Positions 42,945 to 51,178 of a stretch of DNA of 64,000 nt are shown here, piece after piece (positions within the stretch are counted from its first letter, which is position 1; the number at the start of each line of letters is the position of its first letter). The translations under genes and the position numbers were made by a program. The stretch covers positions 1 to 64,000 of the forward strand of contig NZ_BOOQ01000003.1 of assembly GCF_016863315.1 (NCBI RefSeq), in the 5' to 3' direction. The DNA is from Planotetraspora silvatica. GTDB lineage: Bacteria > Actinomycetota > Actinomycetes > Streptosporangiales > Streptosporangiaceae. A model generated the notes under the pieces. That model saw nothing but the letters and a program-made list of their open reading frames with translations. It was not told where the DNA came from and did not search any database.

Positions 42945-43931
42945 TCAGCCCATCGCCGGCCAGCAGGCGTGCAGCGGCGCCTCCCCGCGCAGCAGCCTGG
43001 CGATGTCGTCGACCAGCAACTCGGCCTGACTGAGCTCGGTCTCGTCGGTGGCCTCGCCGAGGTGCGGCGTCAGCACGACGTTCGGCAGGCGCATGATCGG
43101 GTGCCCCGGCTCCAGCCATTCCCGCTCGAAGTGGTCGAGGCCCGCACCGCCCAGGTGCCCCCAGTGGAGCGCGTCGACCAGCGCGGCCAGGTCGTTGACG
43201 GCCGCCGTCGAGGTGTTCAGATAGATGGCGCCCTTCTTCATCAGGGCGAACTCGCTGGGGCCGATGAAGGTCCGCGTCTCCCCCGTGACGGGGACGTGCA
43301 GGGACACGACATCGGCCTCGCGCAGCAGGTCCCGCAGGTCGTGGGTGGCCTCCGGCATGAAGGGGTCGGCGGCGATGACCCGCATCCCCAGCCCTTCCGC
43401 CCGCCACCGCACGGCCCGGCCGACCCGGCCCAGGCCGACGATGCCGAACGTGCAGCCCGCCATCCGCCGGCCGCGGAGCCGGTGACGGGGGGTCACGCCG
43501 CCCCTGAAGACCTCGCCGCTCCGGATCTCCCTGTCGGCGGCGGCGATGTGCCTGCTCACGGCGAACAACAGGCCGATGGTCAGCTCGGCCACCGCGTCCG
43601 CGTCGCGCTCCGGGGCCCACAGGACGGGGACGCCGCGCCGCTCGGCCAGGCGCAGGTCCACTCCGGCCGCCGTCCCGACGCAGGCGACGACGGTCAGCGG
43701 CAGGTCCAGCACCGGGGCCGTCACCTCGTCTCCCGCGACGACCAGGATCGACGCCTCCGACGCGACGATCAGGTCGGCCAGGTCCTCGCCGGCGAACCCG
43801 CGGCCCGGCCGGCCCGCGCCTCCGGATTCCTCCACGATGTCGGCGATCTCACGTAGGTGGGCGAGGGCACGCTCGGGAAGTTCGGCCAGGACGAGCGCCC
43901 GTGGCCGTCCGAGATCATGTCCAAATACCAC
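42945..43931 (-). CDS. 2-hydroxyacid dehydrogenase homologue lacking the catalytic arginine
   Basis: A 328-residue protein with the D-2-hydroxyacid dehydrogenase fold: NAD-binding GIVGLGRVGRAVRWRAEGLG, then DVVSLHVPVTGETRTFIG, catalytic-base His290 in LTPHLGEAT and Glu269 in DHFERE. The usual NTARG motif, whose Arg binds substrate carboxylate, is NTSTAAVND (239-247), with Thr242 instead of Arg. All fold residues are kept, so this looks like altered chemistry rather than decay. GTG start at 43931 has no clear ribosome site. It lies next to a TetR gene. Confidence 0.85.
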   Translation of the reverse strand: MVFGHDLGRPRALVLAELPERALAHLREIADIVEESGGAGRPGRGFAGEDLADLIVASEASILVVAGDEVTAPVLDLPLTVVACVGTAAGVDLRLAERRGVPVLWAPERDADAVAELTIGLLFAVSRHIAAADREIRSGEVFRGGVTPRHRLRGRRMAGCTFGIVGLGRVGRAVRWRAEGLGMRVIAADPFMPEATHDLRDLLREADVVSLHVPVTGETRTFIGPSEFALMKKGAIYLNTSTAAVNDLAALVDALHWGHLGGAGLDHFEREWLEPGHPIMRLPNVVLTPHLGEATDETELSQAELLVDDIARLLRGEAPLHACWPAMG

Positions 43932-43983
43932 AATCGAGACGATATCCGGTCACCACCGGCATCACTTCGGGGTGGTCCGGCCG

Positions 43984-44574
43984 TCAGGTCATCCGGAGGC
44001 TGTTCCAGGCCGCCTCGCCGAGCCCGCGGATCTCTTCGTCCGTGGGCTGGTGGGCTCCCGCGAACCACAGGCGGCACATCTCCTGGGCCGGCCCGAGCCA
44101 CAGGACGTAACACATCGTCGGGTGGACCGGCTGGAGGAGCCCCTCCTTCATGTGGGGCCTCCACCAGTCGGCGACCTGACGGAAGAACGCCCGCCGCGCG
44201 TCGTTGACCTCCGGGCCGCCCGGTTCCTCACGCTTGGGCGGCCGCTCGCTGATCAGCAGCCGCGCCCGCTCCGGATGATCGCCGCACCAGGCCATGTGGA
44301 GCGCGACGATGGCCTCGATCCCGCTCCGGGCGTCGTCGTGACGGGTCAGTTCGCCGATGAAAGCCTCCTGGTACGCCTGGAGGATCTCGGCGTACAGCAC
44401 CCCGAAGACGTGTTCCTTGCTCGCGAAGTGGTGGTAGAAACTTCCCACGCTGACGCCGCTCTCCTCGCGGAGGCTGGCGAGCGTCGTGGCGGACACACCG
44501 TCCTGGCTGAACCTGCGCAGCGCACCCTCGATGATCCTGGTGCGGCCGTCCCGGCCGTGCTTCGCGCTCTTCAC
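43984..44574 (-). CDS. TetR-family regulator
   Basis: A 196-residue repressor: N-terminal helix-turn-helix TRIIEGALRRFSQDGVSATTLASLREESGVSVGSFYHHFASKEH, then a helical ligand domain. It lies 52 bp upstream of the dehydrogenase homologue on the same strand and diverges from the HxlR gene; either could be its target. Starts at GTG 44574. Confidence 0.9.
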   Translation of the reverse strand: MKSAKHGRDGRTRIIEGALRRFSQDGVSATTLASLREESGVSVGSFYHHFASKEHVFGVLYAEILQAYQEAFIGELTRHDDARSGIEAIVALHMAWCGDHPERARLLISERPPKREEPGGPEVNDARRAFFRQVADWWRPHMKEGLLQPVHPTMCYVLWLGPAQEMCRLWFAGAHQPTDEEIRGLGEAAWNSLRMT

Positions 44575-44788
44575 AGGGTCAATGGTGACCTAACAGAACC
44601 TTATTCTGCAAATGTGGTCGGGATTTCGGGTCTCGACCCGCCGCGCGACCCCTGCCATTGTCGCAGTCATCAGACTTCCCCGACACCCCGCCCTCCGCCC
44701 CGAACGGCCGCGTGGGCCGCGGATACCGGAGGGTCGCCATCTGGGTCTTCCAAGTAGACTTAGATGACGGGAAGGCAGTGGAATTACG

Positions 44789-45262
44789 ATGCGTGACATG
44801 CAGCACATTCGAGTGGACAACTGCTCGATCGAGCGGACGCTCGCCGTCATCGGCGAGAAGTGGACGCTGCTGGTCCTGCGCGAGGCCTTCAACGGGGTCC
44901 GGAGATTCGCCGACCTCCAGGCCCGAACCGGCGCGCCCCGGCAGGTGCTCAGCGCCCGGCTCGCCGGGCTCGTCACTGAGGGCCTGCTGCGGAAGGAGCC
45001 CTACCAGGAGCCCGGGCAGCGGCAGCGCGACGAGTACCGGCTCACCCAGAAGGGCCTCGACCTCTACCCGATCATGATCGCGCTGACCCAGTGGGGCGAC
45101 CGCTACGTCGCCGACCCGGAGGGCCCCGCGGTCGTCGTCACACACCGCGACTGCGGCGAACCCGTCGAGGTCAGACTGCAGTGCGCCAAGGGACACGAGG
45201 TCGGCGGCGCGCGCGAGGCCACCGCACGGCCGGGCCCAGGCCTCCGGCTCCGCTCCGCCTAG
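44789..45262 (+). CDS. HxlR-family regulator with a short Cys/His tail
   Basis: A 157-residue winged-helix protein: VDNCSIERTLAVIGEKWTLLVLREAF (with the conserved N-terminal Cys), RFADLQARTGAPRQVLSARLAGLVTEGLL and YRLTQKGLDLYPIMIALTQWGDRY. About 45 extra residues follow, with HRDCGEPVEVRLQCAKGHEV, a Cys-Cys-His pattern that could bind zinc (inference). HxlR proteins respond to electrophiles or oxidants. It is upstream of SURF1 by 70 bp on the same strand. Confidence 0.9.
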   Translation: MRDMQHIRVDNCSIERTLAVIGEKWTLLVLREAFNGVRRFADLQARTGAPRQVLSARLAGLVTEGLLRKEPYQEPGQRQRDEYRLTQKGLDLYPIMIALTQWGDRYVADPEGPAVVVTHRDCGEPVEVRLQCAKGHEVGGAREATARPGPGLRLRSA

Positions 45263-45332
45263 AGGCGATCCGCCGAGGGGCCCGACCCGGGCTGAGGGCG
45301 GGACCGCGCGGCGGGCTGCCTACGCTGGTCAC

Positions 45333-46118
45333 GTGTACCGGTTCCTCCTCACACCGCGCTGGCTCGGGCTTCACGTGCTCGTGCTGGTGCTCATCCCCGC
45401 CTTCGTCTTCCTCGGCCGATGGCAGTACGGACGGTTCGAGGAGAAATCAGCCGCCGGCGACCTGATCACCGCCAACCTGAACAGCGCGGCGGTGCCCCTG
45501 GCGACCCTGGACCGGGTGGGCGGAGCCGTCCCGAACACGGTGAAGTACCGCTCGGTCACCGCCGCCGGGCACTACGACACCGCCCACGAACTGGTGGTGA
45601 GGCGGCGAACCCAGAACAGCGTCCTGGGCTTCTACGTGATCACGCCTCTCGTGACCCCCCAGGGAACCGTCCTGGTGAACCGGGGCTGGGTGAAGGCGGG
45701 GGCGACCGCCGACGCGCCTCCCGAGGTGCCCCCTCCGCCGCCCGGCGACGTCACGGTCACGGGACGGCTGAGGCCCACCGAGACCGAGGACTCCAGCGGC
45801 ATCAGGAACCGCGCCGGACTGCCCGCCGGTCAGGTCCTGCTCATCAACACGGCCGACATCGGCAAGTCGCTGCCCGATCCGCTGTTCGGGGGCTTCGTCG
45901 AGCTGACCGGGCAGTCGCCGCAGACGGCGACGGCGCCCGAACCGGTCCCCCAGCCTGACGTGAGCGAGGGCGGCGGGCTCAACCTCGCCTACGCCGTCCA
46001 GTGGTGGTTGTTCATCGGCGTGGCCGTGGGCGGGTGGGCCCTGCTGATGCGCCGCGAGGCACACGACCTGCAGGCCGCCGCCGACGATCCCGCCCGCGAG
46101 GGCGCCCCGACTCCGTAG
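45333..46118 (+). CDS. SURF1-family cytochrome oxidase assembly protein
   Basis: A 261-residue protein with the two-helix SURF1 layout: N-terminal helix GLHVLVLVLIPAFVFLGRWQYGRFEEK, an outer domain with YRSVTAAGHYDTAHELVVRRR, FYVITPLVTPQGTVLVNRGWV and VTVTGRLRPTE, and a C-terminal helix AYAVQWWLFIGVAVGGWALLMRR preceded by the family's NLAYAVQWW. It helps assemble the aa3 oxidase. GTG start 45333. No oxidase genes are in the window. Confidence 0.92.
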   Translation: MYRFLLTPRWLGLHVLVLVLIPAFVFLGRWQYGRFEEKSAAGDLITANLNSAAVPLATLDRVGGAVPNTVKYRSVTAAGHYDTAHELVVRRRTQNSVLGFYVITPLVTPQGTVLVNRGWVKAGATADAPPEVPPPPPGDVTVTGRLRPTETEDSSGIRNRAGLPAGQVLLINTADIGKSLPDPLFGGFVELTGQSPQTATAPEPVPQPDVSEGGGLNLAYAVQWWLFIGVAVGGWALLMRREAHDLQAAADDPAREGAPTP

Positions 46119-46159
46119 GGTTGGACGGAGAGGCACTCTCCCCGAGTTTCGGAGGCCCG

Positions 46160-46336
46160 ATGCGCTCCCTCGTCTGGATGAAAGACGCAGGCGCCGATTA
46201 CGCGGAAGTCGACTTCGCCGAAGGATTGGCGGCGACGGGCACGGCGGTATGCGCCGACCACCTTGACGGAGCCCTTGACTGCGACGCCGGCGGCCTCGTG
46301 ATCGACTACCCCGGACCGGCCCGTGCCGTACGGTGA
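46160..46336 (+). CDS. 58-residue ORF resembling the start of a glycolipid-binding-domain protein
   Basis: Starts at ATG 46160 with an excellent GGAGG five bases upstream and ends at TGA 46334-46336. The peptide opens RSLVWMKDAGADYAEVDFAE and GLAATGTAV, a pattern I associate with the N terminus of putative glycolipid-binding proteins (PF06475), which are about 180 residues long. The rest of that domain does not appear downstream in any frame, so it is either a genuine short gene or a truncated relic. Three Cys and a net negative charge. The family link is tentative. Confidence 0.5.
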   Translation: MRSLVWMKDAGADYAEVDFAEGLAATGTAVCADHLDGALDCDAGGLVIDYPGPARAVR

Positions 46337-46441
46337 CCGCCCAGGTGGGGGCATGAGGACATCGCCGGGTGAACGAACGGATACCAACCGGAGACCTTGC
46401 AGCTTGTTCGGTGTTATCCCATGGCCTTACGGTTTACTACC

Positions 46442-47641
46442 GTGACTACGCCGCAAACCGACACCGACCCGGAGCCGAGGAAGCGGAACTACGTGATCAT
46501 ATCGGCCGATGATCATCTCATCGAGCCGGCCGATCTCTTCGAGGACCGGCTACCCGACAAGTACAAGGACCTCGCGCCCAAGGTCGTCGAGACGGACGCG
46601 GGTCACCAGGTGTGGCGGTACGGCGGGGCGACCTACCCCTGCGCAGGGCTCGACGTGGGCGCCGGCCTGCCCAAGGAGCAGTGGACGCTCGACCCCGTCC
46701 GCTTCGAGGACATGCGCCCGGGCTGCTACGACATCGAGGCGCGCGTCGCGGACATGGACCGCGCCGGGATCTGGGCGGCCCTGTCCTTCCCCGGGATGCT
46801 GGCGACCCAGGCGGGCATGCCCTTCGCCAGGACCCGCGACCAGGACCTCGGCCTGGCCCTCGTCAAGGCCTGGAACGACTGGCACGTGGACGTCTGGGCC
46901 GGGACCTACCCCGAGCGCATGATCGCGCTTCAGCTCCCCTGGCTGCCCGACCCGGAGATCGCAGCCAAGGAGATCAAGGCCAACGCCGCACGCGGGTTCA
47001 AGGCCGTGGTGTTCCCCGAGTTCCCCACCCGGTTGCGGCTCCCGTCGATCCACAGCGGCCACTGGGACCCGTTCTTCGCGGCCTGCGAGGAGACCGGCAC
47101 GGTCGTCTGCCTCCACACGGGCGGGTCGTCCTGGGCGCCGGTGCCCTCGCCGGACACCCCGATCGAGGCGATCACGACACTGATCCCGGCGAGCGCGATG
47201 TTCGCCTGCGCCGACTGGCTCTGGTCCGGCGTGCCCCTGCGCTTCCCCGGCCTGCGCATCCTGATCGCGGAGGGGGGCGTCGGCTGGCTGCCGATGTTGT
47301 CCGAGCGGGCCGACTACGCGCTCGACCATCCGGTCGCGGCCGAGACGACCTGGGAGGGCGGCCTCAAGCCCAGCGAGGTGCTCCGGCGCAACTTCTTCTT
47401 CGGGACGCTCGACGACAACGCGCTCGGCGGCGTTCGGATGGCGGTCGGCATGGAGCACGTCCTGCTGGAGAGCGGTTATCCCCGCGCCGAGTCCACCTGG
47501 CCCGACACTCAGAAGACGGTGGCCCAGAACCTCGGCATCCTGCCCCCCGCCGACGTCGCCAGGGTGGCGTACGGCAACGCCGCACGCCTGTTCGGGCATC
47601 CCCTGCCGTCCCGGGCCTGGCTCCGGATGGAGGAGCTCTAG
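46442..47641 (+). CDS. Amidohydrolase family protein (PF04909, ACMSD-like)
   Basis: About 399 residues with the TIM-barrel metal-hydrolase layout: YVIISADDHLIEPADLFEDRLP (strand 1 metal Asp/His), DMDRAGIWAALSFPG, PERMIALQLPWLPD, a His in VVCLHTGGSSWAP, and LRILIAEGGVGWLPMLSERADYAL. Relatives decarboxylate or hydrolyse ring-cleavage or related acids; substrate unknown. The start is uncertain: GTG 46442 gives the usual N terminus, while TTG 46397 has a better ribosome site (GGAG). Its last four bases overlap the end of the convergent ABC operon. Confidence 0.88.
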   Translation: MTTPQTDTDPEPRKRNYVIISADDHLIEPADLFEDRLPDKYKDLAPKVVETDAGHQVWRYGGATYPCAGLDVGAGLPKEQWTLDPVRFEDMRPGCYDIEARVADMDRAGIWAALSFPGMLATQAGMPFARTRDQDLGLALVKAWNDWHVDVWAGTYPERMIALQLPWLPDPEIAAKEIKANAARGFKAVVFPEFPTRLRLPSIHSGHWDPFFAACEETGTVVCLHTGGSSWAPVPSPDTPIEAITTLIPASAMFACADWLWSGVPLRFPGLRILIAEGGVGWLPMLSERADYALDHPVAAETTWEGGLKPSEVLRRNFFFGTLDDNALGGVRMAVGMEHVLLESGYPRAESTWPDTQKTVAQNLGILPPADVARVAYGNAARLFGHPLPSRAWLRMEEL

Positions 47642-48438
47642 GAGCTCTGGGAGGGCCTGGCGGGCAGCCGGGGCACGCTCCGGACCAGCCGCCGCGTGTA
47701 GGGGTGGCGGGGAGAGCCGAGCACGGCGGCGGTGTCGCCCTGCTCCACGACGCGTCCCCGCTCCAGCACGGCCACCTGCGGGCACAACGCCGCCACCACG
47801 GCGAGGTCGTGCGACACCATCACGACCGTCAGACCACGGGTCTCCCGCAACTCGGCCAGCAGGTCGACGATGCGCACACGCGTCGAGACGTCGAGCGCGC
47901 TGACCGGCTCGTCCGCCAGCAGGACACGCGGCTCGCACACGATGGCGCGCGCGATGGCGACCCGCTGCCGCTGCCCCCCGGAGAACTCGTGGGGATATCG
48001 GCCCGCGGCGTCCCCGGGCAACCCGACCGCATGGAGCGCGGCGGCGACGCGCTCACCGGCCGCGGCCCTCCTGGCCGGGCGCGGCAGATCCTTCAGCAGG
48101 CCGAGCGAGCGGAGCGGCTCGGAGACGATCCTCGCGACGCTCTGACGCGGGTCGAGCGAGGAGTAGGGGTCCTGGAAGACCGTCTGGACGCCGCGCCGGA
48201 AGCTCCGCATCCGTGCCCTGTCGCCGAGTTCGAGCGCCGTGCCGTCGAAGAGGATCCGCCCGGCGGTCGGGCGCGTCAGCCCGAGCAGCAGGCGCAACAA
48301 CGTGGTCTTGCCGGCCCCCGACTCGCCGACCAGGGCCACGCCCCTCCCGGGCGTGATGCCGACCGACACGTCCGTGAGCACGGCGGCCGACCGTCGATAG
48401 GCGAAGCCCACCTCCCGGGCCTCGATGATCGGGGTCAT
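47638..48438 (-). CDS. Peptide/nickel ABC transporter ATP-binding protein (DppF/OppF type)
   Basis: A 266-residue ATPase: Walker A GESGAGKTT, Q-loop VFQDPYSSLDPRQSV, signature FSGGQRQRVAIARAI, Walker B VLLADEPVSALD, H-loop VMVSHDLAVV and the C-terminal HPYTRRLVRSVP motif of Opp/Dpp ATPases. It is the last gene of the operon and overlaps the DppD-type gene by four bases. Confidence 0.93.
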   Translation of the reverse strand: MTPIIEAREVGFAYRRSAAVLTDVSVGITPGRGVALVGESGAGKTTLLRLLLGLTRPTAGRILFDGTALELGDRARMRSFRRGVQTVFQDPYSSLDPRQSVARIVSEPLRSLGLLKDLPRPARRAAAGERVAAALHAVGLPGDAAGRYPHEFSGGQRQRVAIARAIVCEPRVLLADEPVSALDVSTRVRIVDLLAELRETRGLTVVMVSHDLAVVAALCPQVAVLERGRVVEQGDTAAVLGSPRHPYTRRLVRSVPRLPARPSQSS

Positions 48439-49265
48439 CGTGTCCCCCCGTCCGTCGCGTTCAGCCCGTCCAGCGCGGCGTCGAGTTCCCTCGCGCTGTC
48501 CACCAACTCCCGGGCGTACGGGTGACGTGGCCCGTTCACGACGTCGAGGACGGCGCCCGACTCCACCGCGACGCCGTCCTTGAGGATGAGGACGTGGTCG
48601 GTGATCCCCGAGACGACCGCCAGGTCGTGGCTGATGAACAGCAGCGCCATCGAGTGGGCGGAGACCAGCCCGTCGAGCAGGGCGAGGACCTCGGCCTGCA
48701 CCGTCACGTCGAGGGCAGTGGTCGGCTCGTCGGCGATCAGCAGCGCGGGGCGGCAGGCGATCGCCATGGCGATCGCCACCCGCTGACGCTGGCCGCCGGA
48801 GATCTCATGCGGGTACGCCTTCGCGATCCGGCCGGGCTCGGCCAGCCGCACCTCCTCGAGCGCGGCCGTGACGGCCTCCCGCAGAGCCCGGCCGCGCAGC
48901 CCCTGGATGCGCCTGAGCGGCCCGGCCACCTGGTGGCCGATCCTCATCAGCGGATCCAGGGCCGTGAGCGGCTCCTGGAAGACCACGCTCGCGGCCCGTC
49001 CGCGCAGACGGTTCAGCCGCCGCTCGCCCGCTCCGACGATCTCCGTCCGGCCCATGCCGGGGACGTCGAGGGTCACGCTGCCCGACGCGGTCATCCCCGG
49101 CGGCAGGAGGCCCATGATCGTCAGAGCCGTCAGCGACTTCCCCGACCCCGACTCCCCGATCAGGCCGAACCGCCCGCCCGCGTCCACCGTGAAGGACAGG
49201 TCCGAGATCAGGTCACGGCCGTCCCCCGGGCGCACGCGCAACCCGGCGACCTCCAGCAGGCTCAT
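48435..49265 (-). CDS. Peptide/nickel ABC transporter ATP-binding protein (DppD/OppD type)
   Basis: A 276-residue ATPase: Walker A GESGSGKSL, VVFQEPLTALDPLMRIG, signature ISGGQRQRVAIAMAI, Walker B LLIADEPTTALD, LFISHDLAVVSG and HPYARELVDSAREL near the end. The Cys cluster of [4Fe-4S] OppD proteins is not seen. ATG 49265 overlaps the permease stop, giving translational coupling. Confidence 0.93.
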   Translation of the reverse strand: MSLLEVAGLRVRPGDGRDLISDLSFTVDAGGRFGLIGESGSGKSLTALTIMGLLPPGMTASGSVTLDVPGMGRTEIVGAGERRLNRLRGRAASVVFQEPLTALDPLMRIGHQVAGPLRRIQGLRGRALREAVTAALEEVRLAEPGRIAKAYPHEISGGQRQRVAIAMAIACRPALLIADEPTTALDVTVQAEVLALLDGLVSAHSMALLFISHDLAVVSGITDHVLILKDGVAVESGAVLDVVNGPRHPYARELVDSARELDAALDGLNATDGGTR

Positions 49266-50140
49266 CGGCGCCTCCTCCTGGTGGGGTCGGCCACGTCGCG
49301 GAAGCCGTCCGCGATCAGGTTCACCCCGATGACGAGCACGACGATGAGGACGCCGGGGGCGATCACGCCGACCGGGGCGATGAAGACGCTCGCCTGCGCC
49401 TCCTGCAACATGCGGCCCCAGGACGCGTTCGGCGGCGGAGCGCCGAGCCCCAGGTAGGACAGGCTCGCCTCGGCGAGTACGGCCAGGCCGAACTGGAGCG
49501 CCAGATTGACCGACAGCGTGGGCCAGATGTTCGGCAGCACGTGCTCGATGACCACGCGCGGCCAGGACGTCCCCGACGTGCGCGAGGCCGTGATGAAGTC
49601 CTGGGCGAGCACACGCTTGACGAGCACGCGGGTCAGCCGGGCGACGATCGCCGACATGGCCAGCCCGATCGCCACGATCGCCGAAGTGAGGGACGCCGCC
49701 TGCGTCGCGGCGACGAGCATCGCCAGCAGCAGCGTGGGGAACGCGATGAGGATGTCCAGGAGCGCCGAGACGACGTCGTCCAGCCACCGGGTGGCGAACC
49801 CGGCCGCCAGTCCCGCGGCGATCCCGATGACGCCGCCGAGCAGGACCGATCCCGCCCCCGCCGCGAGGGCGATCCGCGCGCCGATCATCAGCTGGGTCAG
49901 CAGGTCGCGCCCGAGCTTGTCGGTCCCGAGCAGGTGCGGCAGGCCGGGAGGCATGAGCCGTCGGCCCGAGGTGTCCTCAGGGGCGAACGGCACCCAGAAC
50001 AGCGAGACGACCGCGACGAGCACGATCACGCCGACGAGCACGCAGCCGATCGTGAGCGTCACGGATCTGGACACGTGGCGAGGCGTGGTCTTCGCGCCGT
50101 CTTCCTCGGGGGCGCCGATGACGGCCTGCTCGACGCTCAT
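49262..50140 (-). CDS. Peptide/nickel ABC transporter permease (DppC type)
   Basis: A 292-residue permease with the OppC-type N-terminal extension, first helix TIGCVLVGVIVLVAVVSLF, the HLLGTDKLGRDLLTQLMIGAR motif diagnostic of DppC, and an EAA loop around DFITASRTSGTSWPRVVIEHVLPN. C-terminal SYLGLGAPPPNASWGRML is typical. It overlaps DppB-type and DppD-type genes by four bases each. Confidence 0.93.
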   Translation of the reverse strand: MSVEQAVIGAPEEDGAKTTPRHVSRSVTLTIGCVLVGVIVLVAVVSLFWVPFAPEDTSGRRLMPPGLPHLLGTDKLGRDLLTQLMIGARIALAAGAGSVLLGGVIGIAAGLAAGFATRWLDDVVSALLDILIAFPTLLLAMLVAATQAASLTSAIVAIGLAMSAIVARLTRVLVKRVLAQDFITASRTSGTSWPRVVIEHVLPNIWPTLSVNLALQFGLAVLAEASLSYLGLGAPPPNASWGRMLQEAQASVFIAPVGVIAPGVLIVVLVIGVNLIADGFRDVADPTRRRRR

Positions 50141-51102
50141 CGGGCGTTCCTGGCGAGGGAGTGGCGCAGCCTCGGGTCGATGAGGCGCTGGACGAGGTCG
50201 GCGACGAACCCGATGACCAGCACCACGAGCGTGCTGACGAACAGGATGCCCTGGATGACCGGATAGTCATGCTGGGCCAGCCCCTTCACCAGCATGCCGC
50301 CGAGCCCCGGCAGGGCGAAGACGCTCTCCACGACCACCGCTCCCAGGAAGGTGCTCGCCAATTCGATGCCCAGGATCGAGATGACGGGCACGACCGCGTT
50401 GCGCAGGCCGTGGCGCCACATCGCCCGGGCGAAGGAGGAACCGAGCGCCCGGGAGGTCCGCAGATAGTCGCTGCCGAGCACGTCCAGCGTGGCCGAGCGC
50501 ACGTAGCGGATCAGCGAGGCCGACATGACCAGCGCGACCGTGACGACCGGCAGCGTCAGCGAGGTGAGCGCCTTCACCGGGTCGGCCCAGTCGTCCTGGG
50601 GGAACCCCCCGGCCGGCAACACCCGGAGGGAGAGCGAGAACACGGTGATCAGCAACATCCCGACCCAGAAGACCGGTACGGCGATCCCCAGTTGCGACAC
50701 CCCGCTGAGGATCGAGCCGTACCAGGTGTTCGCCTTGTGCGCGGCGACGAACCCGACCGGCACGGCCACGACGACGGCGAGCACGAAGGACAGCAGGGTC
50801 AGGGGGACCGTGACGACGAGTCGCGCGGCGATCTCCGGGCCCACCGGGAGCGTGCTCACGAACGACTCGCCCAGGTCGAAGGTGGCCAGTTGCCCCAACC
50901 AGGAGACGAACTGCTCCGGCAGCGGGCGATCGGTGCCGATCTGGTGGCGGGCGGCCTCGATCTGGTCCGGAGTGGCGCCCACGGAGAGCAGCGAGTTCGC
51001 CGGATCGCCCGGCAGGAGCCGGAGCAAAAGGAACAACACCGCCGCCGCCAGCAACAACGAGACGACGAGGAACGCCGTCCGGCGCAACAGGTAGGCGGTC
51101 AT
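50137..51102 (-). CDS. Peptide/nickel ABC transporter permease (DppB type)
   Basis: A 321-residue permease: LLLRLLPGDPANSLL near the N terminus, QLGIAVPVFWVGMLLITVFS, EAA loop GSDYLRTSRALGSSFARAMWRHGLRNA, and VVVESVFALPGLGGMLVKGLAQHDYP, all standard for DppB. It lies 76 bases downstream of the binding protein on the same strand. Confidence 0.93.
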   Translation of the reverse strand: MTAYLLRRTAFLVVSLLLAAAVLFLLLRLLPGDPANSLLSVGATPDQIEAARHQIGTDRPLPEQFVSWLGQLATFDLGESFVSTLPVGPEIAARLVVTVPLTLLSFVLAVVVAVPVGFVAAHKANTWYGSILSGVSQLGIAVPVFWVGMLLITVFSLSLRVLPAGGFPQDDWADPVKALTSLTLPVVTVALVMSASLIRYVRSATLDVLGSDYLRTSRALGSSFARAMWRHGLRNAVVPVISILGIELASTFLGAVVVESVFALPGLGGMLVKGLAQHDYPVIQGILFVSTLVVLVIGFVADLVQRLIDPRLRHSLARNAR

Positions 51103-51178
51103 GGAGGTCCGATCGTGGTGCGGGCGGTGACGGGCCCGCCCCGGCCTGCCGTACGGGACGGCGGCCGGGGCGGGATCG

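Noticed and set aside
38176-43931. Secondary-metabolite gene cluster around the SARP regulator
   Set aside because: Flanking genes are a GNAT, a methyltransferase and a dehydrogenase homologue with no synthase, NRPS, PKS or terpene enzymes; the FabG/LLM pair at 33-34 kb is not enough.
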